Source: Geminicoccaceae bacterium
GTDB lineage: Bacteria > Pseudomonadota > Alphaproteobacteria > Geminicoccales > Geminicoccaceae
Reading direction: 5' to 3'
Assembly (NCBI GenBank): GCA_028285265.1
Contig: JANQPX010000033.1
Coordinates: 176,809-240,808 of the forward strand
DNA: 64,000 nucleotides
Position 1 is the first letter of the stretch. The number at the start of each line of letters is the position of its first letter. Shown in pieces: positions 9,296 to 18,053 of this stretch. The notes beneath the pieces are model-generated. The model saw only the letters and a list, made by a program, of their open reading frames with translations, did not search any database and was not told where the DNA came from. The position numbers and the translations under genes are program-made.

Positions 9296-11116
9296 CTAAC
9301 CCCTGGTCTTCGCGCCGGTAGGATCGCGCTCGTCTGGAGCGTTCTCCATCCGGCAGCGCTTGGTCGACGTCCTATCGATATCACCATTCTGGATCACGAC
9401 CCCATAGTCGCGCTTTGCCGAGCCATCGGAAATCAGACCGTCCTCCCAGTCCGACAACACGGCGCTCGGGTCCCTGAGGAATGGCTCGTCATAACCACCG
9501 CCACAGGGACCAAGGGCAACCAGTTGGTCGCCAGCCTGAACCTTGTGGTAGGGTACCTTTGAGGGAAGCGATAGGGACGTGCCATCCCGTCTAACCAACG
9601 TCAGTTCAGCGGTCGTGCCCTCGTCACCACCTCGAAATCCCCACGGACGATAGCTGTGGCCCTCGCCCTCAATCGAAAAGCCGCCATCGGCCAGATAGGT
9701 AAAGCATCGCTCGGTACCAATCCCGCCCCGCCAGCGTCCGGCCGCAGCGACATCATCTCTCAATTGATATCGATCGATCCGAAGCGGCAGGTGGGACTCC
9801 ATGTCTTCAATCGGGTTATTGCGGGTATTGGCATAAAGAGTATCGACCGCATCCATGCCGTCCAAACCATGGCGGCCGCCATAGCTGCCCTCGAGAATTT
9901 CCATGTGAACCCAATGCTGCCCCGCCTCCAGGCCTGAAAAGGCCACAACCCGAAGATTGCCAATCCCGGCAGACACCTGTTCCGGCACGGCTTTGGCTAA
10001 GGCCTTCATGACGGTATCGGCGAGTTGATTGCCCGGACAAAATCGGGCGATGACAGGGGCAGGAAAGCGAGGGTTGGCGAGCGTGCCGAGAGGAGCCACG
10101 ATCTCGATCGGGCGAGTCAGGCCAGCATTCTGCGGGACGTTGCCATAGACCTCGCTATCCAGAAGGATGGAGCGCAGGGTCAGCCAAATTGCACAATCCA
10201 CGGTGCCAACCAGCGGCATATTGATCGGTTTGTCCGGAATCTCCGGAGCTGTACCGGTGAGATCGACAATCATCCGATCGCCCCTGACCTTGAGCGTCAC
10301 GGCAATTGGCAAGTCGCGCCTTTCCGGCAAAGGATCATCGAGATAGCCGTCGATCGTTGTGGTCGCAGCGTAGTCACCGTCGGGCAAAGCCTGAATGGCG
10401 TCGCGCATCAACCGCTCGGCGTAGTCCATCAGATCCTCATAGGCTGCCTGAACGGTATCGATTCCATACTGCCTTACCAGTGACTTGAAGCGCTCAGCAC
10501 CGATTTCAGCGGCCTTGATCTGCGCCTCCATGTCGCCGACCACCAGATCGGACGCACGAATATTATCGCGAAGGATACTCCAGACAGCGTCGTTGCGACG
10601 TCCCGCCGAGACCACTTTGATCGCTTTGAATTGCAGGCCTTCAGCATAAGTGTCGACCGCATCGACAATGCCGCAGCTGCCGGGCGTCAGCGCGCCGATG
10701 TCGAGGTGATGAGCCGTCGTAACAGCAAAGCCAATCAGATCATCACCCTGAAAGACCGGAATACAAAAGGCAACGTCCGGTCCATGGCTGGCACCGCCAT
10801 ACGGATCATTGTGCATGATCACATCACCTGGCTCGATCACCTCGCCACGCGCGTCCATTGTTGAAAGAATCCCCTGAATGTAGCCAGGGATCGGGCCGGA
10901 CTGCAGCGGGGTCGACATCTTGCATTCGCAAAGCTGCCGGCCATCGGCGTCGGTGAGGGCGGCACCAAAATCCTCCGACTCGCGGATGATCGAGGAATAG
11001 CTCATGCGCATGAGCTTGTGCCCCATTTCAATGGCGATGTTTTCGAGCGCGCCTTGGATGACGGCACCCGTCACAGGATCGACCCGCGTCTTTCCGCTGG
11101 CGTGAGCTCCAGTCAT
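9296..11116 (-). CDS. hyuB: Hydantoinase B / oxoprolinase subunit (HyuB)
   Basis: 606-residue hydantoinase B/oxoprolinase family protein, the usual partner of HyuA in ATP-dependent ring opening of hydantoins, oxoproline or related lactams. Typical features are the N-terminal VDPVTGAVIQGALENIA stretch, the SGPIPGYIQGI and NDPYGGASHGPDV segments, and a glycine-rich C-terminus with HKVQAGDQLVALGPCGGGYDEP. The length of about 600 residues is normal. Start and hyuA stop overlap as ATGA, which supports stoichiometric translation of the two subunits. Acetone- and acetophenone-carboxylase beta subunits belong to the same superfamily, so a carboxylase cannot be fully excluded. Confidence 0.92.
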   Translation of the reverse strand: MTGAHASGKTRVDPVTGAVIQGALENIAIEMGHKLMRMSYSSIIRESEDFGAALTDADGRQLCECKMSTPLQSGPIPGYIQGILSTMDARGEVIEPGDVIMHNDPYGGASHGPDVAFCIPVFQGDDLIGFAVTTAHHLDIGALTPGSCGIVDAVDTYAEGLQFKAIKVVSAGRRNDAVWSILRDNIRASDLVVGDMEAQIKAAEIGAERFKSLVRQYGIDTVQAAYEDLMDYAERLMRDAIQALPDGDYAATTTIDGYLDDPLPERRDLPIAVTLKVRGDRMIVDLTGTAPEIPDKPINMPLVGTVDCAIWLTLRSILLDSEVYGNVPQNAGLTRPIEIVAPLGTLANPRFPAPVIARFCPGNQLADTVMKALAKAVPEQVSAGIGNLRVVAFSGLEAGQHWVHMEILEGSYGGRHGLDGMDAVDTLYANTRNNPIEDMESHLPLRIDRYQLRDDVAAAGRWRGGIGTERCFTYLADGGFSIEGEGHSYRPWGFRGGDEGTTAELTLVRRDGTSLSLPSKVPYHKVQAGDQLVALGPCGGGYDEPFLRDPSAVLSDWEDGLISDGSAKRDYGVVIQNGDIDRTSTKRCRMENAPDERDPTGAKTRG

Positions 11117-13191
11117 CGGCCGGTCTCCGTTGTGATGATTACGCTTCCGGAATCATGAACGAGAAATCTGTTGTTCGGCGGCACGACGGTGGTCGAGTCG
11201 TCCTGTAAGAGGATCGCCGGCCCCTCGACGGATTGACCGACCGGCAACAATCGCCGCTCGAAGAACGACGTTTCAACGCTGGTGAGCTGTCCGTCGATTC
11301 GAAAGACTGATGGCCGCTTTCGAATGAGCGCTTGATCAAGTGACCCACCTTCTGTCGCGTTGGTTGGGTCTAACTTTTGGATCTTGCCGATACCGCTGAC
11401 ACGCAGATTGACAACTTCGATTGGGTTCGCGGCGAACGCATGGCCATATTCGGCGGCATGGGCCGCATGAAAGGCGCGCCAAAGCTCGGCGACTGAGGCC
11501 TCCGTTATTACGTCATTCGCGATCGGCACCTTGAGCTCATAGCCTTGGCCAACGTAACGAAGCTCAGCAAAGCGTTGGAAGACGATCGACGATGGCAAGA
11601 TTTTGTCCGCTTCGAACTGCGTCATGATCTCTGTTTCCATCGACTGAAAGGCACCGTTCAGACCGACGAGATCGATCGCCGCCGACGTCTGGAACTGGGT
11701 GCGGATCGCATCGTATTTGAGATCAGTGGTGAGCAGTCCCATGGCTGAAGTGATGCCCGGAAAAGGCGGCACGATCACTTCAGGTATATCAAGAAGGGTC
11801 GCGACTTCGGCGCCATGCAACGGCCCGGCGCCGCCGAATGCCACCAAAGCAAAACCGCGCGGATCAATGCCCTTTTGCACCGTACGCGAACGGATGGCAT
11901 TGGCCATGTTGGCATTGATGATCGTCAGCACACCGGCAGCAGCGTCGTGCAATGAGATATCAAGTTGATCCGCCAGCTGCTGAATTGCGGCTTCGGCAGC
12001 TTCTGCATCAAGATGCATACCGCCGGCGAGATCATCGCCCGGATCCAAACGCCCGAGAACGACATGAGCGTCCGTCACCGTGGGCTCATGCCCACCTCGT
12101 CCATAGGCAGCGGGGCCAGGCACAGCGCCGGCGCTTCGCGGCCCAACCCGAAACGCACCACCCTGATCCCGAAAAGCGATCGACCCACCGCCTGCACCGA
12201 TGGTGTGGATGTCGAGCATGGGCATGAGCAATGGAAAGCCAGCGATGGAAGCAGACCGTGCATCGGTTTCGGCAAAGACGCCATCGACAACAATGCCGAT
12301 ATCCGCGCTGGTTCCCCCGATATCAAAACTGATCAGTCGCTTTCGCCCGGCAAGTTCACCGACCCAGGCTCCCCCAAGAACACCAGCAACCAGACCAGAG
12401 AGCAACGTAAGGGTTGGCTTCTCACTGGTCATCTTGGGCGTGGCAACGCCGCCATTGGAAGCCATGATCCGAAGGTCGCCAGCAATCCCAGCAGCCTTCA
12501 GAGACCGATCGAGCTCCCGGATGTAGCGGTCAACTTTGGGACCAATGAAGGCCGCCATCGAGGCCGTCGTAAAACGCTCGAATTCACGGAATTGTGGTGC
12601 CACGAAGGACGAGGTCGTCACGAATGCGTCCGGCATCACCGTCTCAACAATCGCCTTGGCGCGGCGTTCGTGATCGGGATTGAGATAGGAGAAAAGAAAG
12701 GCGATGACGACAGCATCCACCCCCGCACGCCGAAGCTCCTCCGCGGCAACGCGGACGGCATCTTCGTCGAGCGGCTGAACCTCTTCACCATGAGGCGGCG
12801 CTAGACGGCCGACCACCGTTTTTCGATGGCGACGCTTAACCAGTGGCCGTTGCTGCCAAGGCAGCGTCTGCATGATCGAGTAATGCTCGACCCGCTGGTG
12901 CCGACCGATGTGGATGATATCGCGAAAGCCGTCATTGGTGATCATCCCGGCTTTGGCACCTTTGTGTTCCAGCATCGCATTGGTGGCGATGGTGGTGCCA
13001 TGAAACACGTGGTCAATGCTTCCGGGATCGATCGCATGGTCGGCCAAGATCGCATTGATCCCAGCCATGACACCCTTTGCCGGTTGTTCGGGCGTGGTCG
13101 GTACTTTGTGCACGGCGAGCTGGCAGCTCTCAGAATCGGAAAAAACCAAATCGGTAAAGGTTCCCCCGACATCAACGCCGATCGTTTTCAT
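11113..13191 (-). CDS. hyuA: Hydantoinase A / N-methylhydantoinase-type ATPase subunit (HyuA)
   Basis: 692-residue HyuA. The N-terminal signature GVDVGGTFTDLVF and internal LISFDIGGTSADIG are the phosphate loops of the actin-like ATPase fold. AFGGAGPLHG, conserved in this family, lies near residue 460. I chose ATG 13191 because GGAGGGAACA stands directly upstream; an in-frame codon five residues earlier lacks a site. It is the first gene of the hyuA-hyuB-oxidoreductase unit, and the 450-base gap upstream should hold its promoter. Substrate is unknown; the dpp/DUF917 operon downstream on the same strand suggests related chemistry. Confidence 0.93.
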   Translation of the reverse strand: MKTIGVDVGGTFTDLVFSDSESCQLAVHKVPTTPEQPAKGVMAGINAILADHAIDPGSIDHVFHGTTIATNAMLEHKGAKAGMITNDGFRDIIHIGRHQRVEHYSIMQTLPWQQRPLVKRRHRKTVVGRLAPPHGEEVQPLDEDAVRVAAEELRRAGVDAVVIAFLFSYLNPDHERRAKAIVETVMPDAFVTTSSFVAPQFREFERFTTASMAAFIGPKVDRYIRELDRSLKAAGIAGDLRIMASNGGVATPKMTSEKPTLTLLSGLVAGVLGGAWVGELAGRKRLISFDIGGTSADIGIVVDGVFAETDARSASIAGFPLLMPMLDIHTIGAGGGSIAFRDQGGAFRVGPRSAGAVPGPAAYGRGGHEPTVTDAHVVLGRLDPGDDLAGGMHLDAEAAEAAIQQLADQLDISLHDAAAGVLTIINANMANAIRSRTVQKGIDPRGFALVAFGGAGPLHGAEVATLLDIPEVIVPPFPGITSAMGLLTTDLKYDAIRTQFQTSAAIDLVGLNGAFQSMETEIMTQFEADKILPSSIVFQRFAELRYVGQGYELKVPIANDVITEASVAELWRAFHAAHAAEYGHAFAANPIEVVNLRVSGIGKIQKLDPTNATEGGSLDQALIRKRPSVFRIDGQLTSVETSFFERRLLPVGQSVEGPAILLQDDSTTVVPPNNRFLVHDSGSVIITTETGR

Positions 13192-13640
13192 TGTTCCCTC
13201 CGGCACCGGTTCGTCGCTCCAGTGCTCGTGATTCGCTCCAACGATGAGGCCCGGATGGATCGATCATTGAGACTATCAACCTCGACTCCTCGGCCACTTC
13301 TCTTCGTTCAGCCGGACGTGCATGCGGCGAACCTTTGTTCATGATGGTGAAAATCACCAATCTTTGGAATGGGGAACGCAGTCTAGGACCCCTCAAAAAC
13401 GTCTGACGTTATGAGCATCGCATATCATCAGGAGACGAACGTCGGCGTAGCCATAGTCCCGATCATCGTCTGAATGCCTTCATCAGAAGTAATAGCAGCC
13501 TGACGAAAGGCATCGACGCAGCTCGAAAACGTCAAAACGATCGTTTGAGCTTTCCAAAGCGAGAGGTCATCGCAGTGGCACAAAGGACCGAGACACATCG
13601 CTGGATCTCCGGCAACAGAGGAGTCCGTGCGCTCATCACC
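13192..13640. other. Intergenic region between aconitase X and hyuA
   Basis: About 450 bases without a supportable gene. Small open frames here have no ribosome site or recognisable motifs. A short inverted repeat GGTGA-AAA-TCACC lies near 13347-13359 and could be an operator or chance. The hyuA promoter is expected here. Confidence 0.4.
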
Positions 13641-14054
13641 TCAACGATTGGAAATGGTGACTTCGCCAAGTGCCGGCTCGACGATAAGTTGGTCACCCGT
13701 ATCGATCAATGACGTGACGTCACCTGCCTCAAAGCGATCACAAAGCGCCATCTCAGCGAGCGCGGCACCTTGGGCCAAAATTGTGTTAGCAGCATTGAAC
13801 AATAGAGCTTTCGGCGCCATGCCTCGAGACGCCATCTCGTAGAGCATCCATGCCGATGCCACACCGCCTTTTGCTGTATTGAGAACAATGATCTTATCGA
13901 CATATGTCTGCCCGGCGAGCGCATGCGCAGGCCTCGAAAAGATCCCCTTTAGCCGATCGAGATCATAGCGCGCCGAAAAGTTGTCCTTAGCAACTAAGGC
14001 CTGACCTTCGACCCGTGGTCCGATACCGACATGACATTTGAGAACGATCGGCAT
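13641..14054 (-). CDS. Aconitase X swivel domain (small) subunit
   Basis: 137-residue protein of the aconitase X small-subunit family (formerly DUF126). The swivel-domain fingerprint is visible as IIVLNTAKGGVASAW and the ALLFNAANTILAQGA stretch. I start at the ATG whose A overlaps the large-subunit stop (TAATG), giving the normal family length; the longer reading adds a Cys/Arg-rich tail that does not look native. Bacterial AcnX enzymes characterised so far dehydrate cis-3-hydroxy-L-proline; archaeal ones act on mevalonate 5-phosphate. It completes the enzyme with the 14054-15295 subunit. Confidence 0.9.
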   Translation of the reverse strand: MPIVLKCHVGIGPRVEGQALVAKDNFSARYDLDRLKGIFSRPAHALAGQTYVDKIIVLNTAKGGVASAWMLYEMASRGMAPKALLFNAANTILAQGAALAEMALCDRFEAGDVTSLIDTGDQLIVEPALGEVTISNR

Positions 14055-15295
14055 TAAACGACCTCCCCAGCAACAGCAGCGTCGACGCACGCTTCCATCG
14101 ATGCCAACGCGGGCTTGTAACCATAGCCGCCGAGGATGTTGACAATCTTGGTCGAGTTGGAGAGCAAGCGCGTCCAGCCGTTAGCTTCACCAATCTCACG
14201 GGCATACTGCTGATAAAAACACGTGCCCTGAAGGACGCGGCCGCCAAAAGCCTCAATGTCGTCGATAAACCCGGCAGCTCGTGCGTCCACGTAAACACTC
14301 GCTGCCGTGCATACCAAGAGGGCCGTGTCAGGATGACGTCTCCGGCCTCGACAAAGCTCCGCGACGCGCTGCATTTCGACAATGGAGAGCTGGGGTGCGG
14401 CGAAGACCACCACGTCGACCTTCTCTCCAGAGGCCCCAAACGACCCACGGAGCGCCGCCACATCCTCTTTGCTGACGGTTTCGGCGGGCAGATCAGCGCC
14501 ATCGACATCAGCAAGACGGTCGCATTCGGGCGTGATGTTGACGATGTGAAAGAGTGGGGTCGAGCCATAGCTCGCCATCGCAGCACCCATATGCTTGGCT
14601 TCATCAGACGTTGGGACACGCTCAATCCCTTCGATCACGGGCACCTCCCAATAGGAGCCGGAGCGCCGACCAATAACGGCACCGAGAACCCCCCAGTCGG
14701 TTAGCTCTTCCGGCTGCGCCTCGACCGAAAAGCGTCGCGTCGCCCGTCGGTTTTTATCGAGGTGAAGGCCATAGCGCGGTGTCTGCCCGGTAAGGCCAGC
14801 GGCAAGCGCTGAGGGACCACCCTCGAAATTCGAGCGCGCACCGCAAAAGCTGTTCGAATAAATCACGACGCCTGTATCGCCGTAAGCGACGTGCTCACCG
14901 CGCACCGGCGGCATCACCGTTTGGTAATTGATACAGGTGTTGGTCATGACAATGCCGATAGCCCGGCACGCTTTGATGAAGCGACGCTCGATGTCAGCCA
15001 TCGCTTCGGTTTGACCCAGCGGATCGTAATAATCGAGATCAACGCCGCGCGGGTCGGTGATCATCGGAATGGCGACCCGCCGTTGGTCGAGAGGCAGGGC
15101 CGCAAATCCCTCCACCAACTCTAGGCCGGCGAGCCCAATGGATTCCGGATCAGCCATCATGTGAGCCTGGCTCACCTCGACCATATCCTCGGCATCAAAC
15201 ATGCGCCCGACCTGGAGCTGGTGCTCAACGGCCCAGCGCCGCGCCGGCCCAAGCTCTCCGGCCAACATGGCTTCAGCGTGAGCAGAGAGCTTCAT
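14054..15295 (-). CDS. Aconitase X catalytic (large) subunit
   Basis: 413-residue catalytic subunit of two-component aconitase X (formerly DUF521). Conserved features include TNTCINYQTVMPP near residue 120, SNSFCGARSNFEGGPSALA (Cys and substrate contacts), and KIVNILGGYGYKP near the C-terminus. Start at ATG 15295 has GGAGGACC upstream; the longer frame adds ten residues without a site. Known bacterial members convert cis-3-hydroxyproline to a pyrroline. The neighbouring hydantoinase/oxoprolinase genes are compatible with catabolism of a five-membered N-ring, but the pairing is unusual, so the substrate remains open. Confidence 0.9.
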   Translation of the reverse strand: MKLSAHAEAMLAGELGPARRWAVEHQLQVGRMFDAEDMVEVSQAHMMADPESIGLAGLELVEGFAALPLDQRRVAIPMITDPRGVDLDYYDPLGQTEAMADIERRFIKACRAIGIVMTNTCINYQTVMPPVRGEHVAYGDTGVVIYSNSFCGARSNFEGGPSALAAGLTGQTPRYGLHLDKNRRATRRFSVEAQPEELTDWGVLGAVIGRRSGSYWEVPVIEGIERVPTSDEAKHMGAAMASYGSTPLFHIVNITPECDRLADVDGADLPAETVSKEDVAALRGSFGASGEKVDVVVFAAPQLSIVEMQRVAELCRGRRRHPDTALLVCTAASVYVDARAAGFIDDIEAFGGRVLQGTCFYQQYAREIGEANGWTRLLSNSTKIVNILGGYGYKPALASMEACVDAAVAGEVV

Positions 15296-15659
15296 GGCAA
15301 ACGGTCCTCCAAAGGCGTTGATCAAAAGTGCGTCGCGTTCAGTCGCTTGGTTTGCGGACGTCGACCGTGTCGAGCCCAGATTGTCACGAGGCCAATCAGA
15401 TCAATTTGCGTTAGCGTAATCCGTACATGACCAACCGAAAACCCCGATATGACCTTGTGCTATGGCATGTCCTGGCAGTGGGCGCCATGAAGCGATCATC
15501 ACGGCCCTATCCGAATGCCAATCAACAGAGCCGCCTGCGATCCCCTGGCTGCCTTCCCCTCACCCCACCTCCTATTGGGTCGCCAAGATCCAAGGCGTTC
15601 CAGCGCTATTCGATCCCACTTGGACAATACAGTCTAAGATTTTGACTGGGACAAACGGC
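15296..15659. other. Intergenic region between AraC-type regulator and aconitase X
   Basis: About 364 bases. It should carry the promoter of the leftward aconitase X genes. I see no credible coding sequence, hairpin terminator or palindromic operator. Confidence 0.4.
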
Positions 15660-16601
15660 CTAAAAGTGGCTCGGCTTAGTCCCAAACTCCTGCTTGAAAA
15701 GGCGAGAGAATTCGCTCGAACTTGAAAAACCGCAGGCCATCGCGATCGACGTCATCGATAAGTCTTTGCGCCGAAGCTCGATCAGCCTGCGTGCGGCTTC
15801 CAGTCGGCGACGTCGAAGGAGGTCCATGATGGACGGCCCTTCAGAGAAGACCTTGTAGAGATAGCTGCGTGAGATGCCACATTCATGAGCAATGGTCTTC
15901 GGATCGAGCGATGCGTCTTGAAAATGGGCGTCCAAAAATGCCAAAACCCGAGCCCGAACAGATTGGACCGCCAAGGTATCCTCGGACGACTCACATCCTG
16001 CAGCCAGAAAAAACGCCATCATGTCAAGCAACTGATTGGCTAAGAAATCCTCCGAGCCCTTATCCAACTTGTCGGCGCTACCGATCATCTCGCTGATGAG
16101 GCACTGCATCATGTGATAGATGGCGTCAGATTGGATAATGCCGCGCGGTGCGATCTTCACACGTCGACCAAGCCGGTGTTCCATAGCGGAACTTGGAATC
16201 TGGATGTTGAACGTCGAGTAGTCCTTTTCGACGCGAAGTTTCGCTGAAAGATCGACGTTGATCAGATAACAATGATTAGGAACCAGGTGCATGTGGCAGT
16301 CGCCGACGAAGCAGTCCGCAGCACCAGCCTGAGGAAACGTCAGCGAATAAAAGGGCTCATTGCGATGGGCTGCATTGCCTTTGAGGCATTCAAAGAGCTG
16401 GTTGCCAAAGTGGATACGATTGAACGTCAGATCGCCCACATGCCGGCTTCGTAGACTTCCGGCGATGGTGCCGCCACCAATTTCCGTGAGCTCGACTGGA
16501 CCCCAGATCCCGCCAAAAATACACCGCCAATGCTCGAGACTGTCCGAGCCGTTTAGATCGACCGTGCTGCCAACGAGAGGTAGTGCATCACCGGCGTGCA
16601 T
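15660..16601 (-). CDS. AraC family transcriptional regulator
   Basis: 313-residue regulator. The N-terminal half (about 1-190) fits an AraC-binding-like ligand domain. The C-terminus carries the double helix-turn-helix: the first around DPKTIAHECGISRSYLYKVF and the second around SMTSIAMACGFSSSSEFSRLF, ending in the usual FGTKPSHF. The gene diverges from the serine hydrolase at 16784 and is followed on the same strand by aconitase X. It may control either or both; divergence makes the 16784-26573 catabolic run the more likely target (inference). Confidence 0.92.
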   Translation of the reverse strand: MHAGDALPLVGSTVDLNGSDSLEHWRCIFGGIWGPVELTEIGGGTIAGSLRSRHVGDLTFNRIHFGNQLFECLKGNAAHRNEPFYSLTFPQAGAADCFVGDCHMHLVPNHCYLINVDLSAKLRVEKDYSTFNIQIPSSAMEHRLGRRVKIAPRGIIQSDAIYHMMQCLISEMIGSADKLDKGSEDFLANQLLDMMAFFLAAGCESSEDTLAVQSVRARVLAFLDAHFQDASLDPKTIAHECGISRSYLYKVFSEGPSIMDLLRRRRLEAARRLIELRRKDLSMTSIAMACGFSSSSEFSRLFKQEFGTKPSHF

Positions 16602-16783
16602 GGGTTTGTTCTTCAGTTTCCCCCTTAAGCTCTTCTCTACACTTTAGGCCAGAGTAGACGGATTCACAAATATCCGTGTGCCCACTCACAAGAAAGAGGA
16701 GATTTTTCAAGGGAATATAGAGCCTAGCCGACGTCTTCCCCATCCCACTCGGAGGCATCGTAGGGTTTTGGTGACGTGATGAG
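16602..16783. promoter_or_regulatory. Divergent promoter region araC-type gene / serine hydrolase
   Basis: 182-base spacer between two divergent genes, so it must hold both promoters. An inverted repeat CGGAT-N8-ATCCG at about 16659-16676 is a candidate regulator site. This is read from position and symmetry only. Confidence 0.35.
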
Positions 16784-17995
16784 ATGAACGCTCAAACCGC
16801 CATCTCTTTCGATCCAAGTCAAACGCGACACTGGATTGAGCGCGAACTGAAAGCCGAACGGATCTTCGGCTGCGGCTTGGAAGTCGTGATGCAGGGCCAA
16901 CCGGTCTTCAAAGAGGCGTTTGGAGCAACGGCACCGAATGGCGACGATCCCGTCACCGCCGATACACGGTTTTGGATCGCTTCCATGACCAAGCCCGTGG
17001 TTTCGGTGATGGCCCTTCGATTGGTCGAAGACGGTAAGCTTTCCTTCCAAGATCCCGTCACCGACTTTGTACCAGGCTTTGGTCATGCCGGCGTCGTAAC
17101 CGCGACAGGCGATTTGGAGCCTATTCGGCGGCCACCTACCATCCTGGATCTGTTCACACATCTCTCAGGCTTAACTTACGGCCAGTTCGGCAGCGACAAG
17201 ATCCACAAACAGTATGCCAAAGCAAACGTCTACGACTTCACGTCAAGCAACGCCGAGATGGCAGCTCGTCTCGCCACCCTGCCTCTCCACTATCAGCCAG
17301 GGTCAGTGTTCGAATATGGCATGTCTGCCGATCTCCTCGGCCGTGTGATCGAGGTTGTAACGGGGCAATCTCTCGATAGCGCATTGGAAGATGCCCTGCT
17401 CCAGCCTTTGAGCATGGGTAGTACGGGCTTCCGTCCCGTTCAGGACCAGCTGGCAGAACTGCCCCCTTCAGCCGTCCAGGCCAACATTGCCCCGGATTTC
17501 GCAAAAGCACCTTCCTGGCATTCAGGTGGTGCTGGATTGTTCTCTACCGTCTCGGATTACATGCGATTCGCACGCATGCTGCGCGGCCGTGGAAAGCTGG
17601 ACAACGTCCAGATCCTCCGGCCCGAGACCGTTGACCTGATGTGTCAGCAGCACCTGCCTCCCGGCGTTGGCTACGGCGACTACACCGGGGAGTTGGGCAT
17701 CTCGGCTCCGTGGCCAAAAAACGGCTTGAGTTTTGGGCTCGGCGTGGCGGTACGTGTTCGAGACCATGACGACATCCCAGGCGGATTGGGTGAATTCTCT
17801 TGGCCCGGCGTCTCCGGCTGTAATTTCTGGGTGGATCCGACGAACGATCTCAGCGTGGTCTTTTTGACTCATGCACCCGCTCACCGAACAACCCATCGGG
17901 TCGAACTTCGAGAGGCCATCTATGGGGGAATGCAAAAGGAGCATGTCCAACCGAGAGCCCCGCCGACATCCAATGCCTCGGACCCAACTCGTTAA
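16784..17995 (+). CDS. Serine hydrolase, beta-lactamase class C / esterase-like
   Basis: 403-residue protein of the beta-lactamase (penicillin-binding protein-like) superfamily. The catalytic S-x-x-K motif is SMTK near residue 67 in FWIASMTKPVVSV. The Tyr motif region reads FEYGMSADLLGRVIEV, as in family VIII esterases. There is no obvious signal peptide, so a cytoplasmic esterase or amidase is more likely than an antibiotic-resistance enzyme (inference). It opens the rightward run with the amidohydrolase, cytochrome c and Liv transporter. The ribosome site is weak. Confidence 0.9.
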   Translation: MNAQTAISFDPSQTRHWIERELKAERIFGCGLEVVMQGQPVFKEAFGATAPNGDDPVTADTRFWIASMTKPVVSVMALRLVEDGKLSFQDPVTDFVPGFGHAGVVTATGDLEPIRRPPTILDLFTHLSGLTYGQFGSDKIHKQYAKANVYDFTSSNAEMAARLATLPLHYQPGSVFEYGMSADLLGRVIEVVTGQSLDSALEDALLQPLSMGSTGFRPVQDQLAELPPSAVQANIAPDFAKAPSWHSGGAGLFSTVSDYMRFARMLRGRGKLDNVQILRPETVDLMCQQHLPPGVGYGDYTGELGISAPWPKNGLSFGLGVAVRVRDHDDIPGGLGEFSWPGVSGCNFWVDPTNDLSVVFLTHAPAHRTTHRVELREAIYGGMQKEHVQPRAPPTSNASDPTR

Positions 17996-18053
17996 TAGAG
18001 CCCATCGATCCAATCAAAACAAACGATTCACTAAGGGCACAGGGAGAAAACAC

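Noticed and set aside
11965..13344. Plus-strand frames opposite hyuA
   Set aside because: They read as shadows of the HyuA codons; hyuA has both ATPase signatures and a good ribosome site.
16784..17995. Antibiotic-resistance beta-lactamase
   Set aside because: It has SMTK but no signal peptide or class C signature context; the operon is catabolic, so an esterase-type hydrolase is more likely.
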